Positions 23,714 through 32,591 of a stretch of DNA of 64,000 nucleotides are shown here, in pieces (positions within the stretch are counted from its first letter, which is position 1; the number at the start of each line of letters is the position of its first letter). Source of the stretch: a bacterium (lineage in GTDB: Bacteria; Verrucomicrobiota; Verrucomicrobiia; Chthoniobacterales; UBA6821); assembly GCA_021849805.1 (NCBI GenBank), contig JAJZSL010000006.1, positions 1 through 64,000 of the forward strand, given 5' to 3'. Both the position numbers and the translations under genes were made by a program. Under the pieces are notes generated by a model. The model worked only from the letters and a program-made list of their open reading frames with translations. It was not told the DNA's origin and did not search any database.

Positions 23714-25993
23714 TTATGGAGAAACTTTAGAAATATGAGTGAAAACATGAATCGACCACGGGGCGAGGAGAAGATCCTCTCCTCCTTCTTGAAATGTTAA
23801 GAGAGGTCCATGAGAAGTCACTTGTACCTTAGCTTGAGCTACACCTGCTCGCGGTGGTAGATTGCAAAGAGGCTTCCCATCTGCTTGAGCAGCATGCCAG
23901 CGGTATTGCTCTGAACCATAAGAGTAGTAAGACCAAGTACCGCTTAACGCTTGATCTAGAAAATGATTGGGAGCATGCCTCCAGGAACATTTCAGATGAT
24001 AAGATGTTCTAGGACTTTTATTCACCAAGAGAAGAGCATCCTTCTTATTGCCAGAGCACTCTTTGCTCAACCAATAAGCTGTTAACTCAGGAGAGCTAGA
24101 GCGTGAATTCTTTTCTATTCCTGCAGCATAGAGATCAGCGGGACCTTTGAGTCCAAAAGCCCACTTTTGTGTGATCAACCAAGCTGCATAGTAAGTAGGA
24201 AGGGGCGTTATGCAATGGGAGGATGTGCTCTCTTGAAGAAACATCATGAGATTCCCCCAAGAATTTCCATAAGTACATTCCAGTTCATTGGGCTCATAGC
24301 CATAGAGGTAGGAAGTTGCTCCTCCCAATAATAAAAATTGCGCAGCAATATCAGCATTGAGGAGTGCTGCTGCTATGGTGACTTCTGGTTCTCCAGAGAA
24401 AACAGAATAACCATATTCACTGATGATCAGTGGCATAGAGATTGGGATTCCACCGCGGTGAAGTCGTTCTATTGCTGCTTGGAGACGTTTTGGTTGATTA
24501 AGGAGCAGTGGAGCAGCAGGAAGTAGCAAATCATCGAAGGGGTACCACTCAAAACTTAGAAAATCAAATTTCTCTCCTTTTTTGTAGAGCTGCTTGAAAA
24601 AACGCTTTAACCAAGGGCGCTTATCTACTCGATAAATGAGGTCACCTTTGTTGACATCAATAGTTACAAAACTGAGTCCCCCTAATTGCAACTGTGGATG
24701 GAGAAGATGTATTTTCCTTGCACATTGAGCATAGAGTTCTGCGACATCAGAAGGATCAACGCGCTGTCCATCGGGTTCTTCTCCAAGTTCTATGCGGTTG
24801 AAGGCAGAGAGATAACCACGCTCTGTTAAAAAATCGATTTCAGCAGCTGTATTCTCCGGAGTATCATAGAGCATCGGAGCAGACCAGAGAATAGGTTGAT
24901 GATGAGCTAGTCCTGATTGTGCTACAAGATCGATACCCGGTTGCTGAGTTCTCTCATCCCGGTCACACGCACGATGCCAAGGATCTGTCGAGGAAACATA
25001 GACTAACGTTTGAGCTTGGTCAGGCCGGTGAATCACATGATCTTGAAATTTTCCACTTCTCAGCCATCCTACTTCTACTTCGCTCAGAGCATACCCCATC
25101 TTATCACGAGGATCCTGACTGTTAGGAGGAGCACTCCCCGAACTCTCTGTCATGAGGATCCTCACAAATTGAACAGGAACTGGTTTTCCAAGAAGAGAAG
25201 AAGGAGTTCCCAGATGGAGTAGTGGAGAACCTCCTGAAGCGTGTTGAAGATGACCGTGAGGAAAATCATGCCAAAATCTCTTCTCTCCAAAATAGAGCGA
25301 ACCAGCAGAAGCATACTGAATATGAAAATTCGTTGCATACGGGTCCTTCCAATGAAGGCGAGCCGCATTGATGAGCACTGGTTTTCCAAAATCAAGGAGG
25401 ATCCATTGCGGATGTTTTTCATCAGACTCCTTGGTGTAATATTCCGTCAGATAGGGATTGCTTTTCCAAAAAGTCGTTGGGTTTCCATCATCAAGTCGTG
25501 AGTAGCCATCATTGTTTGCTTCATCGAGGGTATGACCGCGTCGTGGTAAACGATAGCCATAACTGACATCAATGAATTTTTTCGATCTGCTCGAGGAGGT
25601 CCAATAACCTTGCTGATGTTTTGGATCACTCCATCTCCCTTGGGGATTCCAATGCCAAGCCTCAATTCCTAATTCTGTACGCAGACGATAAGCAAGTGGT
25701 TTGAGTCCTGAGCTGGACATGGCATCGATACTACGTTGAGATAATTGATGATCACCTCTTCCATCATGCCCATCGATCCCTCCTCCCAAGGTGGAAGCCA
25801 TCTCCTGGACATGTCGTCGCTTTGCTAAATCAATGATGACTTCCAAACAAGGAGAAGACGTCTTCTCTAAGATTCTTGCTTGCAGACTTACTGGAGAGTT
25901 CGTAAGGAGAAAAAAAGAAAAAAAGAAGCAGAGGCACCTCTTCCTCTCTCTACTAGCTTGAAGAAAGAGAGGGGGAAGAGAAAATTTTCTCAT
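23714..25993 (-). CDS. Exported glycosidase with discoidin (F5/8 type C) domain
   Basis: The 759-residue protein has a basic N-terminus followed by a hydrophobic stretch (20-38) and is probably exported. Residues ~155-310 look like an F5/8 type C carbohydrate-binding domain (LDDGNPTTFWKSNPY, WILLDFGKPVLINAARLHW, VQFVRILMTES). The central region resembles a clan GH-A barrel with candidate acid/base Glu405/406 in ELGEEPDG and candidate nucleophile Glu526 in IISEYGY. A beta-rich C-terminal domain closes it. The precise GH family was not recognised, so activity is inferred. It is followed by kdsD at 72 bp and is divergent from the nuo operon. Confidence 0.7.
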   Translation of the reverse strand: MRKFSLPPLFLQASRERKRCLCFFFSFFLLTNSPVSLQARILEKTSSPCLEVIIDLAKRRHVQEMASTLGGGIDGHDGRGDHQLSQRSIDAMSSSGLKPLAYRLRTELGIEAWHWNPQGRWSDPKHQQGYWTSSSRSKKFIDVSYGYRLPRRGHTLDEANNDGYSRLDDGNPTTFWKSNPYLTEYYTKESDEKHPQWILLDFGKPVLINAARLHWKDPYATNFHIQYASAGSLYFGEKRFWHDFPHGHLQHASGGSPLLHLGTPSSLLGKPVPVQFVRILMTESSGSAPPNSQDPRDKMGYALSEVEVGWLRSGKFQDHVIHRPDQAQTLVYVSSTDPWHRACDRDERTQQPGIDLVAQSGLAHHQPILWSAPMLYDTPENTAAEIDFLTERGYLSAFNRIELGEEPDGQRVDPSDVAELYAQCARKIHLLHPQLQLGGLSFVTIDVNKGDLIYRVDKRPWLKRFFKQLYKKGEKFDFLSFEWYPFDDLLLPAAPLLLNQPKRLQAAIERLHRGGIPISMPLIISEYGYSVFSGEPEVTIAAALLNADIAAQFLLLGGATSYLYGYEPNELECTYGNSWGNLMMFLQESTSSHCITPLPTYYAAWLITQKWAFGLKGPADLYAAGIEKNSRSSSPELTAYWLSKECSGNKKDALLLVNKSPRTSYHLKCSWRHAPNHFLDQALSGTWSYYSYGSEQYRWHAAQADGKPLCNLPPRAGVAQAKVQVTSHGPLLTFQEGGEDLLLAPWSIHVFTHISKVSP

Positions 25994-26138
25994 CTGTTTT
26001 TCTTAAAATGATTTTGAGAAGTGCGTTATAATGATGACAAATTACTATTAGAAACTCGACACCGTGGATGTGAAGATTATCCTAAAAACGTTCATAAAAT
26101 CAGCATATTCACATAAAATTTGAGGAAGCTTGATTGAA

Positions 26139-26200
26139 AAATAGTTGTTATGAAGTCCTTGCTAACCTGGTAAGTTAGTAGAGCAGGAGAACAACTATTT
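26139..26200 (+). promoter_or_regulatory. Long imperfect hairpin in the presumed nuo leader
   Basis: AAATAGTTGTT (26139-26149) is perfectly complementary to AACAACTATTT (26190-26200). Between them TCCTTGCT and AGCAGGA pair with one bulge and AAC/GTT closes an inner loop, so the whole 62-nt segment folds back on itself. It lies 77 bp before nuoH in the 284-bp divergent gap that has no gene. A TATAAT sequence at 26027-26032 could be the -10 of a nuo promoter, but a matching -35 is not obvious. No U-tract follows the hairpin, so a simple terminator is unlikely. Confidence 0.5.
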
Positions 26201-26277
26201 GAAAATGAGCTCTACTGATTAGCATTTTTTATTTTCATTCCCATTTTTAGAATTATACCTTTCTCTTCCAGATCATC

Positions 26278-27480
26278 ATGGATGCTTCCAATTTTATCAG
26301 CCAATTTTTTTCACCGGCCGCTTGGACACTACTCAAGTCCTTAGGTCATCTCTTGATGACCCCTAGTGGATTCTTCATTTGGACAACATTGCTCAAATCC
26401 ATCATTCTTCTTGCTGTGATTCTAGGGCTTGTTTCCTACACTGTTTATGCAGAGAGAAGAGTCAGCGCTTTGATTCAAGATCGTCTTGGACCCAATCGTG
26501 TAGGGTGGCAAGGACTCCTACAACCAATCGCGGATGCTCTCAAGTTATTGCTCAAAGAGAATTTTACTCCTAAGAGTGCCAACTATTTCTACTTTAGACT
26601 AGCTTCCAAGTTAGCCATGGTCCCGCCTGTTCTTGTTCTAGGAGTATTGCCTTTTGGTAGCTCTTTATTTGGAGTTCCTATGACGATTGCTAGTATTAAT
26701 GTTGGTGCTCTCTATGTGTTGGCTATTTCTTCTATTTCTGTTTACGGAATTGTCCTTGCAGGTTGGTCCTCCAACTCTAAATACCCTTTTCTAGGCGGAA
26801 TTCGCTCAAGTTCTCAAATGATTTCTTATGAACTTTCTCTCGCACTTTCCCTCATCCCTGTCTTCATGATTGTTGGCTCTTTAAACTTAGATGAAATTGT
26901 CCACTATCAGGTTTCCCATGGGTGGATGATTGCTCCTTGTTGGCCTCAAGGAATGAACTTCCATACGCTACTCCATCCTCTGGTTCTTTGGAAATCATTC
27001 TCTGCAGGGTGTTCTTTATCACAGTTTTTGCTCTGGATCCCACTTTGCATCTCTTTTTTAATTTTTTTTATTTCGATGTTTGCAGAAACAAATCGCCTTC
27101 CCTTTGACCTACCAGAAGCGGAGCAGGAACTCATTGGCGGTTACCATACAGAGTATTCTTCGATGGGTTTTGCTCTCTTTTTCCTCGGTGAGTATACCGC
27201 CATGATTGCGGGCGCTAGTGTCATTACTACACTTTTTTTAGGAGGCTGGAGTTTACCGCTGATTCCTGATGGATCAGCAGGATGGTGGTGGGGTCTAATT
27301 AATATTGCTGTTTTTTTCACCAAAATCATCCTCCTACTCTTCATATTTATTTGGGTTCGTTGGACCATTCCACGGTTTCGTTTTGATCAACTTATGAAAC
27401 TCGGATGGTACTTCTTCTTTGAACTTGCTGTTGCTAATATTTTTCTTGCCGCTCTTCTTCTGGCCTATGTTAAGAAATAA
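26278..27480 (+). CDS. nuoH: NADH-quinone oxidoreductase subunit H
   Basis: NuoH forms the quinone-binding junction between the peripheral and membrane arms of complex I. The 400-residue protein has about nine membrane segments and the family hallmarks YAERRVSALIQDRLGPNRVGW, QPIADALKLLLKENFTP, GGIRSSSQMISYELSL, and the acidic quinone-site loop AETNRLPFDLPEAEQELIGGYHTEYSS. It is the first gene of this nuo block; nuoA-G are not upstream, so complex I genes are split in this genome. Confidence 0.97.
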   Translation: MDASNFISQFFSPAAWTLLKSLGHLLMTPSGFFIWTTLLKSIILLAVILGLVSYTVYAERRVSALIQDRLGPNRVGWQGLLQPIADALKLLLKENFTPKSANYFYFRLASKLAMVPPVLVLGVLPFGSSLFGVPMTIASINVGALYVLAISSISVYGIVLAGWSSNSKYPFLGGIRSSSQMISYELSLALSLIPVFMIVGSLNLDEIVHYQVSHGWMIAPCWPQGMNFHTLLHPLVLWKSFSAGCSLSQFLLWIPLCISFLIFFISMFAETNRLPFDLPEAEQELIGGYHTEYSSMGFALFFLGEYTAMIAGASVITTLFLGGWSLPLIPDGSAGWWWGLINIAVFFTKIILLLFIFIWVRWTIPRFRFDQLMKLGWYFFFELAVANIFLAALLLAYVKK

Positions 27481-27532
27481 TGGGATGACAAGAAAATAAA
27501 AATAGTTCTTTTTTAGCTCTTACTAACTAGTC

Positions 27533-28057
27533 ATGATCGTTCATCGGAAAAAACTCAACTGGATCGAAAAATTATATCTTCCTGCGATTCTTGGAGGACT
27601 CGCTATCACGTGGAAGCATTTCAAGAAATCGCTTTTGGGCAAAGGAGTTATCACCATGCAGTATCCAGAAGAAAAATGGGATGCTCATCTGCCGGCCTGG
27701 TATCGAGGAGCTCCAACACTCGTCAAAGATGAGCATGGCCGCGAACGCTGTGTCTCCTGTCAGCTATGTGAATTTATTTGTCCTCCACGTGCCATTACGA
27801 TCGAACCAATGGAAATCCCTGAAGGAGATCCTTGGCGCAAGGTAGAAAAAGCTCCCCAGAAGTTTGACATTGATATGGCTCGCTGTATTTATTGTGGCTT
27901 GTGTGAAGAAGTATGCCCAGAACAAGCAATTTACTTACGAAAAGATTATTCCATTACTGGACTCAATCGAACTGAAATGATCCACCATAAAGAAAAACTT
28001 TATGAAATGGGAGGCGTCATGCATGGGCTTGTTTTCAAATGGAACGAAAAAAAATAA
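27533..28057 (+). CDS. nuoI: NADH-quinone oxidoreductase subunit I
   Basis: NuoI carries iron-sulphur clusters N6a and N6b and passes electrons towards N2. The 174-residue product has both 4Fe-4S motifs, CVSCQLCEFICPP and CIYCGLCEEVCPE, with all eight Cys. It is the only peripheral-arm subunit in this block. It lies 52 bp after nuoH in the same direction. Confidence 0.97.
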   Translation: MIVHRKKLNWIEKLYLPAILGGLAITWKHFKKSLLGKGVITMQYPEEKWDAHLPAWYRGAPTLVKDEHGRERCVSCQLCEFICPPRAITIEPMEIPEGDPWRKVEKAPQKFDIDMARCIYCGLCEEVCPEQAIYLRKDYSITGLNRTEMIHHKEKLYEMGGVMHGLVFKWNEKK

Positions 28058-28121
28058 CATCTCCCACACTAAGAGAGCGATTCCTTGAATTTCCTCTTAA
28101 CTCATTAACTATTCTTCTCTC

Positions 28122-28622
28122 ATGCAACTGACGCTTTTTTGGATTTTCTCATCGTTGATGATTCTTTTTGGACTTGGCGTCATTACACTCCGTAGTCCTG
28201 TTTCTTGTGCTATGTGTTTAGTGAGCTCTTTTATTTCTCTAGCAGCTCTTTTTATAACGCTGGATGCTTTTTTTATTGCTGTTATCCAAATTTTAGTAGC
28301 TGCAGGTGCTGTCATGGTTCTCTTTCTTTTCATTATTATGCTTCTCAATCTCCAGGCAGAAGAATGTCGTCGTCTTCGCTTCCCCGTGATCTTGGGCGGC
28401 ATCGCGACTATTTTATGTTTTTTGATACTTCTCTCACAAGTGCTCGCTTCCAACCCTCAATTCCTAGAACCAATACCAGCCCTTCAATCAACACTGAGCG
28501 ATGTGAAGATGATTGGGATGACTCTTTTTCATTCTTTTAATTTACCATTTCAAATCATTGGCCTTCTACTTTTAGTGGCAACAGTAGGTGTTGTTCTCTT
28601 GAGTCGACGCACATTGAAGTGA
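28122..28622 (+). CDS. nuoJ: NADH-quinone oxidoreductase subunit J
   Basis: A 166-residue membrane subunit with five predicted spans. Family features include the N-terminal RSPVSCAMCLVSSFISLAALF and VAAGAVMVLFLFIIMLLN around the third helix, the region with the pi-bulge in complex I structures. Position between nuoI and nuoK is standard. Confidence 0.95.
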   Translation: MQLTLFWIFSSLMILFGLGVITLRSPVSCAMCLVSSFISLAALFITLDAFFIAVIQILVAAGAVMVLFLFIIMLLNLQAEECRRLRFPVILGGIATILCFLILLSQVLASNPQFLEPIPALQSTLSDVKMIGMTLFHSFNLPFQIIGLLLLVATVGVVLLSRRTLK

Positions 28623-28677
28623 TTTTATTTTTATTGATGAAACCTAAAAGCTGCTCACATCAGTTTTCAACGACTCT

Positions 28678-28995
28678 ATGACACCTCTTTCACACTATTT
28701 GATGGCCAGTGGACTTCTTTTCTCCTTGGGGCTTGCTGGTGTTCTACTCCGACGTACTATTATCATCATTTTCATGTGCCTTGAAATGATGCTCAGCGCT
28801 ACAAACCTCTCCTTAGTTGCTTTTTCTCGCTATGGCATCATCCATGGACATCAAAACTATGATGCTCAAATTTTAGTCTTCTTCATCATTACCGTAGCTG
28901 CTGCTGAAGTAGCAGTAGGATTAGCTATTATTGTTGCTCTTTTTCGCTCTCAACAGATCACCCATACAGAAGATTTAAATCGTTTGAAATTTTAG
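28678..28995 (+). CDS. nuoK: NADH-quinone oxidoreductase subunit K
   Basis: A 105-residue three-helix proton-channel subunit. The essential membrane glutamates are present in MCLEMMLSATNLSLVAF and AAAEVAVGLAIIVALFR. Spacing to nuoJ is 55 bp and to nuoL 30 bp. Confidence 0.96.
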   Translation: MTPLSHYLMASGLLFSLGLAGVLLRRTIIIIFMCLEMMLSATNLSLVAFSRYGIIHGHQNYDAQILVFFIITVAAAEVAVGLAIIVALFRSQQITHTEDLNRLKF

Positions 28996-29025
28996 TATTC
29001 AAGAACGATTTTAACAACATCACTT

Positions 29026-30894
29026 ATGCTAGCTCTCTTTCTCTCTTGTTGCGCTGCTTGGACTGCTTCTTGGACCTCTCTTCCCAATCTTGTTTGGGTG
29101 ATCTATTTGGCTCCCCTCCTTGCTGCACTATTCATTTTATCTCTTACGCGACACCATCGTAGGATAACAGCAGCACTAGCCCTTATGGCTACTTTTATTT
29201 CTGCTCTTGGAAGTTGGATTGTTTTTTATCGAGGTCTTGAGGGAAATGTCCCAGGATTGAAGTGGATAAATTTTGGTGATGCTCTCACCATCTCCATAGG
29301 GATGACCATTGATCCTCTAGCCCGCACCATGCTCGTAGTGGTAACAACTATTGCCACCCTTGTTTTTATCTATTCAATCGGATACATGCGTCAAGAAAGT
29401 GGATTTACTCGTTATTTTGCAGGGCTTTCCTTCTTTCTCTTCTCCATGCTTGGCATAGTCCTAGCAGATAATTTTATCATGCTTTTCATCAATTGGGAAC
29501 TTGTTGGATTTAGCTCCTATCTTCTCATCATGCATTTCTTCGAAAAAAATGCTGCAGCCGATGCAGGAAAGCAGGCCTTCATCGTGAATCGTGTTGGGGA
29601 TTTTGGATTTCTTTTAGGCATTTTACTCTTATGGATTGCTACAGGCAGCCTCTCTTTCTCCACAATCAATCATTCCTTAGAGCTCTTTGTAGAACATCCC
29701 ACACTACTTGCAGTATCACTCATCTTTATTTTTTGTGGCACCATTGGGAAGTCAGCTCAATTTCCGCTGCATGTTTGGTTACCCAATTCCATGGAGGGTC
29801 CTACCCCTGTTTCCTCACTACTTCATGCAGCGACCATGGTCGCTGCTGGTGTCTACCTGTTAGCTCGAATTTTTCCACTCCTCCACTTCTCTCCTGGGGC
29901 TCGGGAAATAATTCTCTGGATTAGTGCCATCACAACACTGGGAGCGGCTTTTCTGGGAACACAACAAAATGATTTTAAGCGTGTCCTAGCCTATTCAACA
30001 ATTTCTCAACTTGGCTATATGGTGACAGCTGTTGCAATGACTACCAGTGCAGCTATCCCAATGTTTCATCTCTTCACACATGCTTTTTTCAAATGCCTAC
30101 TCTTCCTTACTTCAGGAGCTGTTATGCTTCGTATGCACCATGAACTGGATATTTGGAAAATGGGAGGCCTGCGCAAAAGAATGCCCTTCACGTGTATTGC
30201 TTTTTTCTGTGGAATGTTAGCCTTAGCAGGTTGTCCATTTTTTAGTGGTAGTTTCAGCAAGGATCTCATCATGAAGTTGGCTTTTGAGTCAAATAAAGTC
30301 ATTTTCTGGATGATTGTTATCGCTGCAGGCCTAACGGCTTTCTACATTACCCGCGTTTGCATCGTGGCCTTTTTTGGAGAACCGCGAACAGAGCAAGCTC
30401 GTCAAGCTTCAGAAGCACCAGTCGTTATGCTACTACCGATGCTTCTTCTTTCTTTACCTGCCATTTTTGCTGGCTATCCATTTTTTGCAAATCGATTTCT
30501 TGCTCCTCTTGGAAGCCTGCAACTTCCTCATGAACTACCAGCTTTTGTAGAAATAATTTTTATTCTCGTTTTCTTAGCTGGCACGCTTGCTGCTCTACTA
30601 ATCTATCGCAATGCAACGAGGGATCCCATTTCTATTCCAATTCTTATTAACCGATTTTATATTGATGCCTGTTATGATTGGTTGGTAAAATCGATTCAAG
30701 ATCGATTTGCTGCTGCTCTAGATTTTATAGATCACTGGATTATCGATGGAGTATTTGTGCAAGGGACAGCTCTTATAGCTTGGTCTTTTGGATTTCTATT
30801 GCGCCTTCTGCAAGTAGGTAATCTTCAAGCTTACACACTTTTTCTTACAGGAGGAGTGATTGGGATCATCCTGTTTTTATTAAAATTCCACTAA
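29026..30894 (+). CDS. nuoL: NADH-quinone oxidoreductase subunit L
   Basis: NuoL is the distal antiporter-like subunit with the long lateral helix. The 622-residue protein shows the Mrp-antiporter core: FINWELVGFSSYLLI, KSAQFPLHVWLPNSMEGPTPVSSLLHAATMVAAGVYLLAR, and FKRVLAYSTISQLGYM, with the channel Glu and Lys residues. The C-terminal amphipathic and anchor helices are present (RFYIDACYDWLVKSIQDR...). Confidence 0.97.
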   Translation: MLALFLSCCAAWTASWTSLPNLVWVIYLAPLLAALFILSLTRHHRRITAALALMATFISALGSWIVFYRGLEGNVPGLKWINFGDALTISIGMTIDPLARTMLVVVTTIATLVFIYSIGYMRQESGFTRYFAGLSFFLFSMLGIVLADNFIMLFINWELVGFSSYLLIMHFFEKNAAADAGKQAFIVNRVGDFGFLLGILLLWIATGSLSFSTINHSLELFVEHPTLLAVSLIFIFCGTIGKSAQFPLHVWLPNSMEGPTPVSSLLHAATMVAAGVYLLARIFPLLHFSPGAREIILWISAITTLGAAFLGTQQNDFKRVLAYSTISQLGYMVTAVAMTTSAAIPMFHLFTHAFFKCLLFLTSGAVMLRMHHELDIWKMGGLRKRMPFTCIAFFCGMLALAGCPFFSGSFSKDLIMKLAFESNKVIFWMIVIAAGLTAFYITRVCIVAFFGEPRTEQARQASEAPVVMLLPMLLLSLPAIFAGYPFFANRFLAPLGSLQLPHELPAFVEIIFILVFLAGTLAALLIYRNATRDPISIPILINRFYIDACYDWLVKSIQDRFAAALDFIDHWIIDGVFVQGTALIAWSFGFLLRLLQVGNLQAYTLFLTGGVIGIILFLLKFH

Positions 30895-30979
30895 CGTTGA
30901 ATAACAATTTTTACTTTGAACAGCAACGACTAAAAAATAGAGCATCTCTTTTTGACATTCATTCAACTTTCTTCTTCAA

Positions 30980-32443
30980 GTGAGTCCACTCCTTTTCTTA
31001 ATCCTCCTTCCGCTTTTTGCTCTTGTTTTTATTCTTCTTGGAGCTCCTGCACGCTTCACTTCACTGATGGCAACAGCACTGAACGTTCTTTTAGGATGTT
31101 TTTTGTTCCTCCACTACGATCGCATTGCCGCAGGTTGGCAGTATTTTCAGGAAATACCTCTTCTTCCTCAACTAGGACTCAATTTTACTCTAGGAGCCGA
31201 TGGATTAAGTCTCACCATGCTGCTGCTGACTACCCTTGTTTCCTTTACAGCTCTTTGGGTAACTCCTAGAGTCGAGCAGTATCCTGCTCTTTTCTACAGC
31301 TGCTTACTTTTGATCTCTATTGGTTTAGTAGGAGCTTTTTGCTCACTCAATACTTTTTTCCTTTATGGTTTTCATGAGATAGCCCTGATTCCAGTTTTTA
31401 TCATGATTGGCATTTGGGGATCTGGAGATCGCCAAGCTGCTGCTTGGAAAGCTACTCTTTATCTTGGAGCTGGCAGCTTCATTCTCCTTCTAGGAATCAT
31501 AGCACTTTATTTGGCAGCTCCTAGTAATTTGCGTTCCTTTGACCTTCGTGTCATGACGGAACTCAGTCAGCATAACATCAGTCATCCTGCTTCTTGGATT
31601 TATCTTTTATTACTTGTTGGATTTGGGACATTAGTTTCGCTTTTTCCTTTTCACTCCTGGGCTCCAAGTACGTATTCTAGCGCCCCAACACCAACAGCCA
31701 TGCTTCATGCTGGTGTTCTTAAAAAATTTGGCCTCTACGGTTTTATCCGACTTGCTCTTCCTATTTTTCCAATAGCTGTTGAAAAATTCTCCCTTCTCGT
31801 ACTTTTTCTCTTAGTGTGCAATATTCTCTATCTCGGTTATGTCACCATTGCTCAACAACGGTTCGATTGGACAATTGCTTATTCGAGTGTGATGCACATG
31901 GGCACAATATTTTTAGGTCTCGTTGCCTTTAATATTCTCAGCCTCAGCGGTGCGATCCTCTTAATGTTTGGTCACGGACTCTCTGTTGCCGCTCTTTTTG
32001 CACTTTGTGGAGCTCTTCGTTGCCGCACGCAAACACTCGAGTATCAAAAATTAGGTGGTTTGGCTTCTCGATTCCCAAGATTATCATTTTTAGTTGGATG
32101 TGCAACCATGGCTTCTCTTGGTTTACCAGGCTTTGCCAACTTTGCTGGTGAAATCCTTATTTTCTTTGGAGCTACCGCGAGCATCATTATTAATCACGGC
32201 TCTTTAAGCTTTACGATTGCTACTATTATTTCCATTTGGGGGATTGTTATTTCAGCAATTTATATGCTGCGAGCTTATCGTCGTATCTTCTTTGGAACAC
32301 TACCTGCCCATGAGGACTCAACTCATTGGAGCGATCTTTCTCTTTTTGAATGTGCACCTATTTTGATACTTCTACTACTTCTCTTAGTTGTTGGAATTTT
32401 TCCACAAGCCATCTTAAGTTTAGTAACGACTGCTTTACGTTAA
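30980..32443 (+). CDS. nuoM: NADH-quinone oxidoreductase subunit M
   Basis: A 487-residue antiporter-like subunit starting at GTG 30980; no ATG suits the conserved start MSPLLFLILLPLFALV. Motifs: LGADGLSLTMLLLTTLV, FHEIALIPVFIMIGIWG, FPFHSWAPSTYSSAPTPTAMLHAG and LMFGHGLSVAALFALCGA. Confidence 0.96.
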   Translation: MSPLLFLILLPLFALVFILLGAPARFTSLMATALNVLLGCFLFLHYDRIAAGWQYFQEIPLLPQLGLNFTLGADGLSLTMLLLTTLVSFTALWVTPRVEQYPALFYSCLLLISIGLVGAFCSLNTFFLYGFHEIALIPVFIMIGIWGSGDRQAAAWKATLYLGAGSFILLLGIIALYLAAPSNLRSFDLRVMTELSQHNISHPASWIYLLLLVGFGTLVSLFPFHSWAPSTYSSAPTPTAMLHAGVLKKFGLYGFIRLALPIFPIAVEKFSLLVLFLLVCNILYLGYVTIAQQRFDWTIAYSSVMHMGTIFLGLVAFNILSLSGAILLMFGHGLSVAALFALCGALRCRTQTLEYQKLGGLASRFPRLSFLVGCATMASLGLPGFANFAGEILIFFGATASIIINHGSLSFTIATIISIWGIVISAIYMLRAYRRIFFGTLPAHEDSTHWSDLSLFECAPILILLLLLLVVGIFPQAILSLVTTALR

Positions 32444-32591
32444 GATGATTGATCAAATAAAGATTATTATCCGACCTGCTCTTAGAGATTACTCTGCTGA
32501 TACGAACTGAAACTGATTGGTTGATTGAACCAGTTAGCTTAAAACCGAAACAAGATTCTGCCGGCTCACTAACAGTTACTCCTACAATTTT

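Noticed and set aside
25162-25665. Open frames inside the discoidin glycosidase region on both strands
   Set aside because: They are shadow frames of a well-supported 759-codon gene.
26139-26200. tRNA-like element
   Set aside because: The TAGTAGAGCAGG segment recalls a D-arm, but there is no T-loop, anticodon arm or acceptor stem of proper length.
32445-32510. 21-codon frame in the nuoM-nuoN gap
   Set aside because: Too short, no similarity and no ribosome-binding site that stands out.
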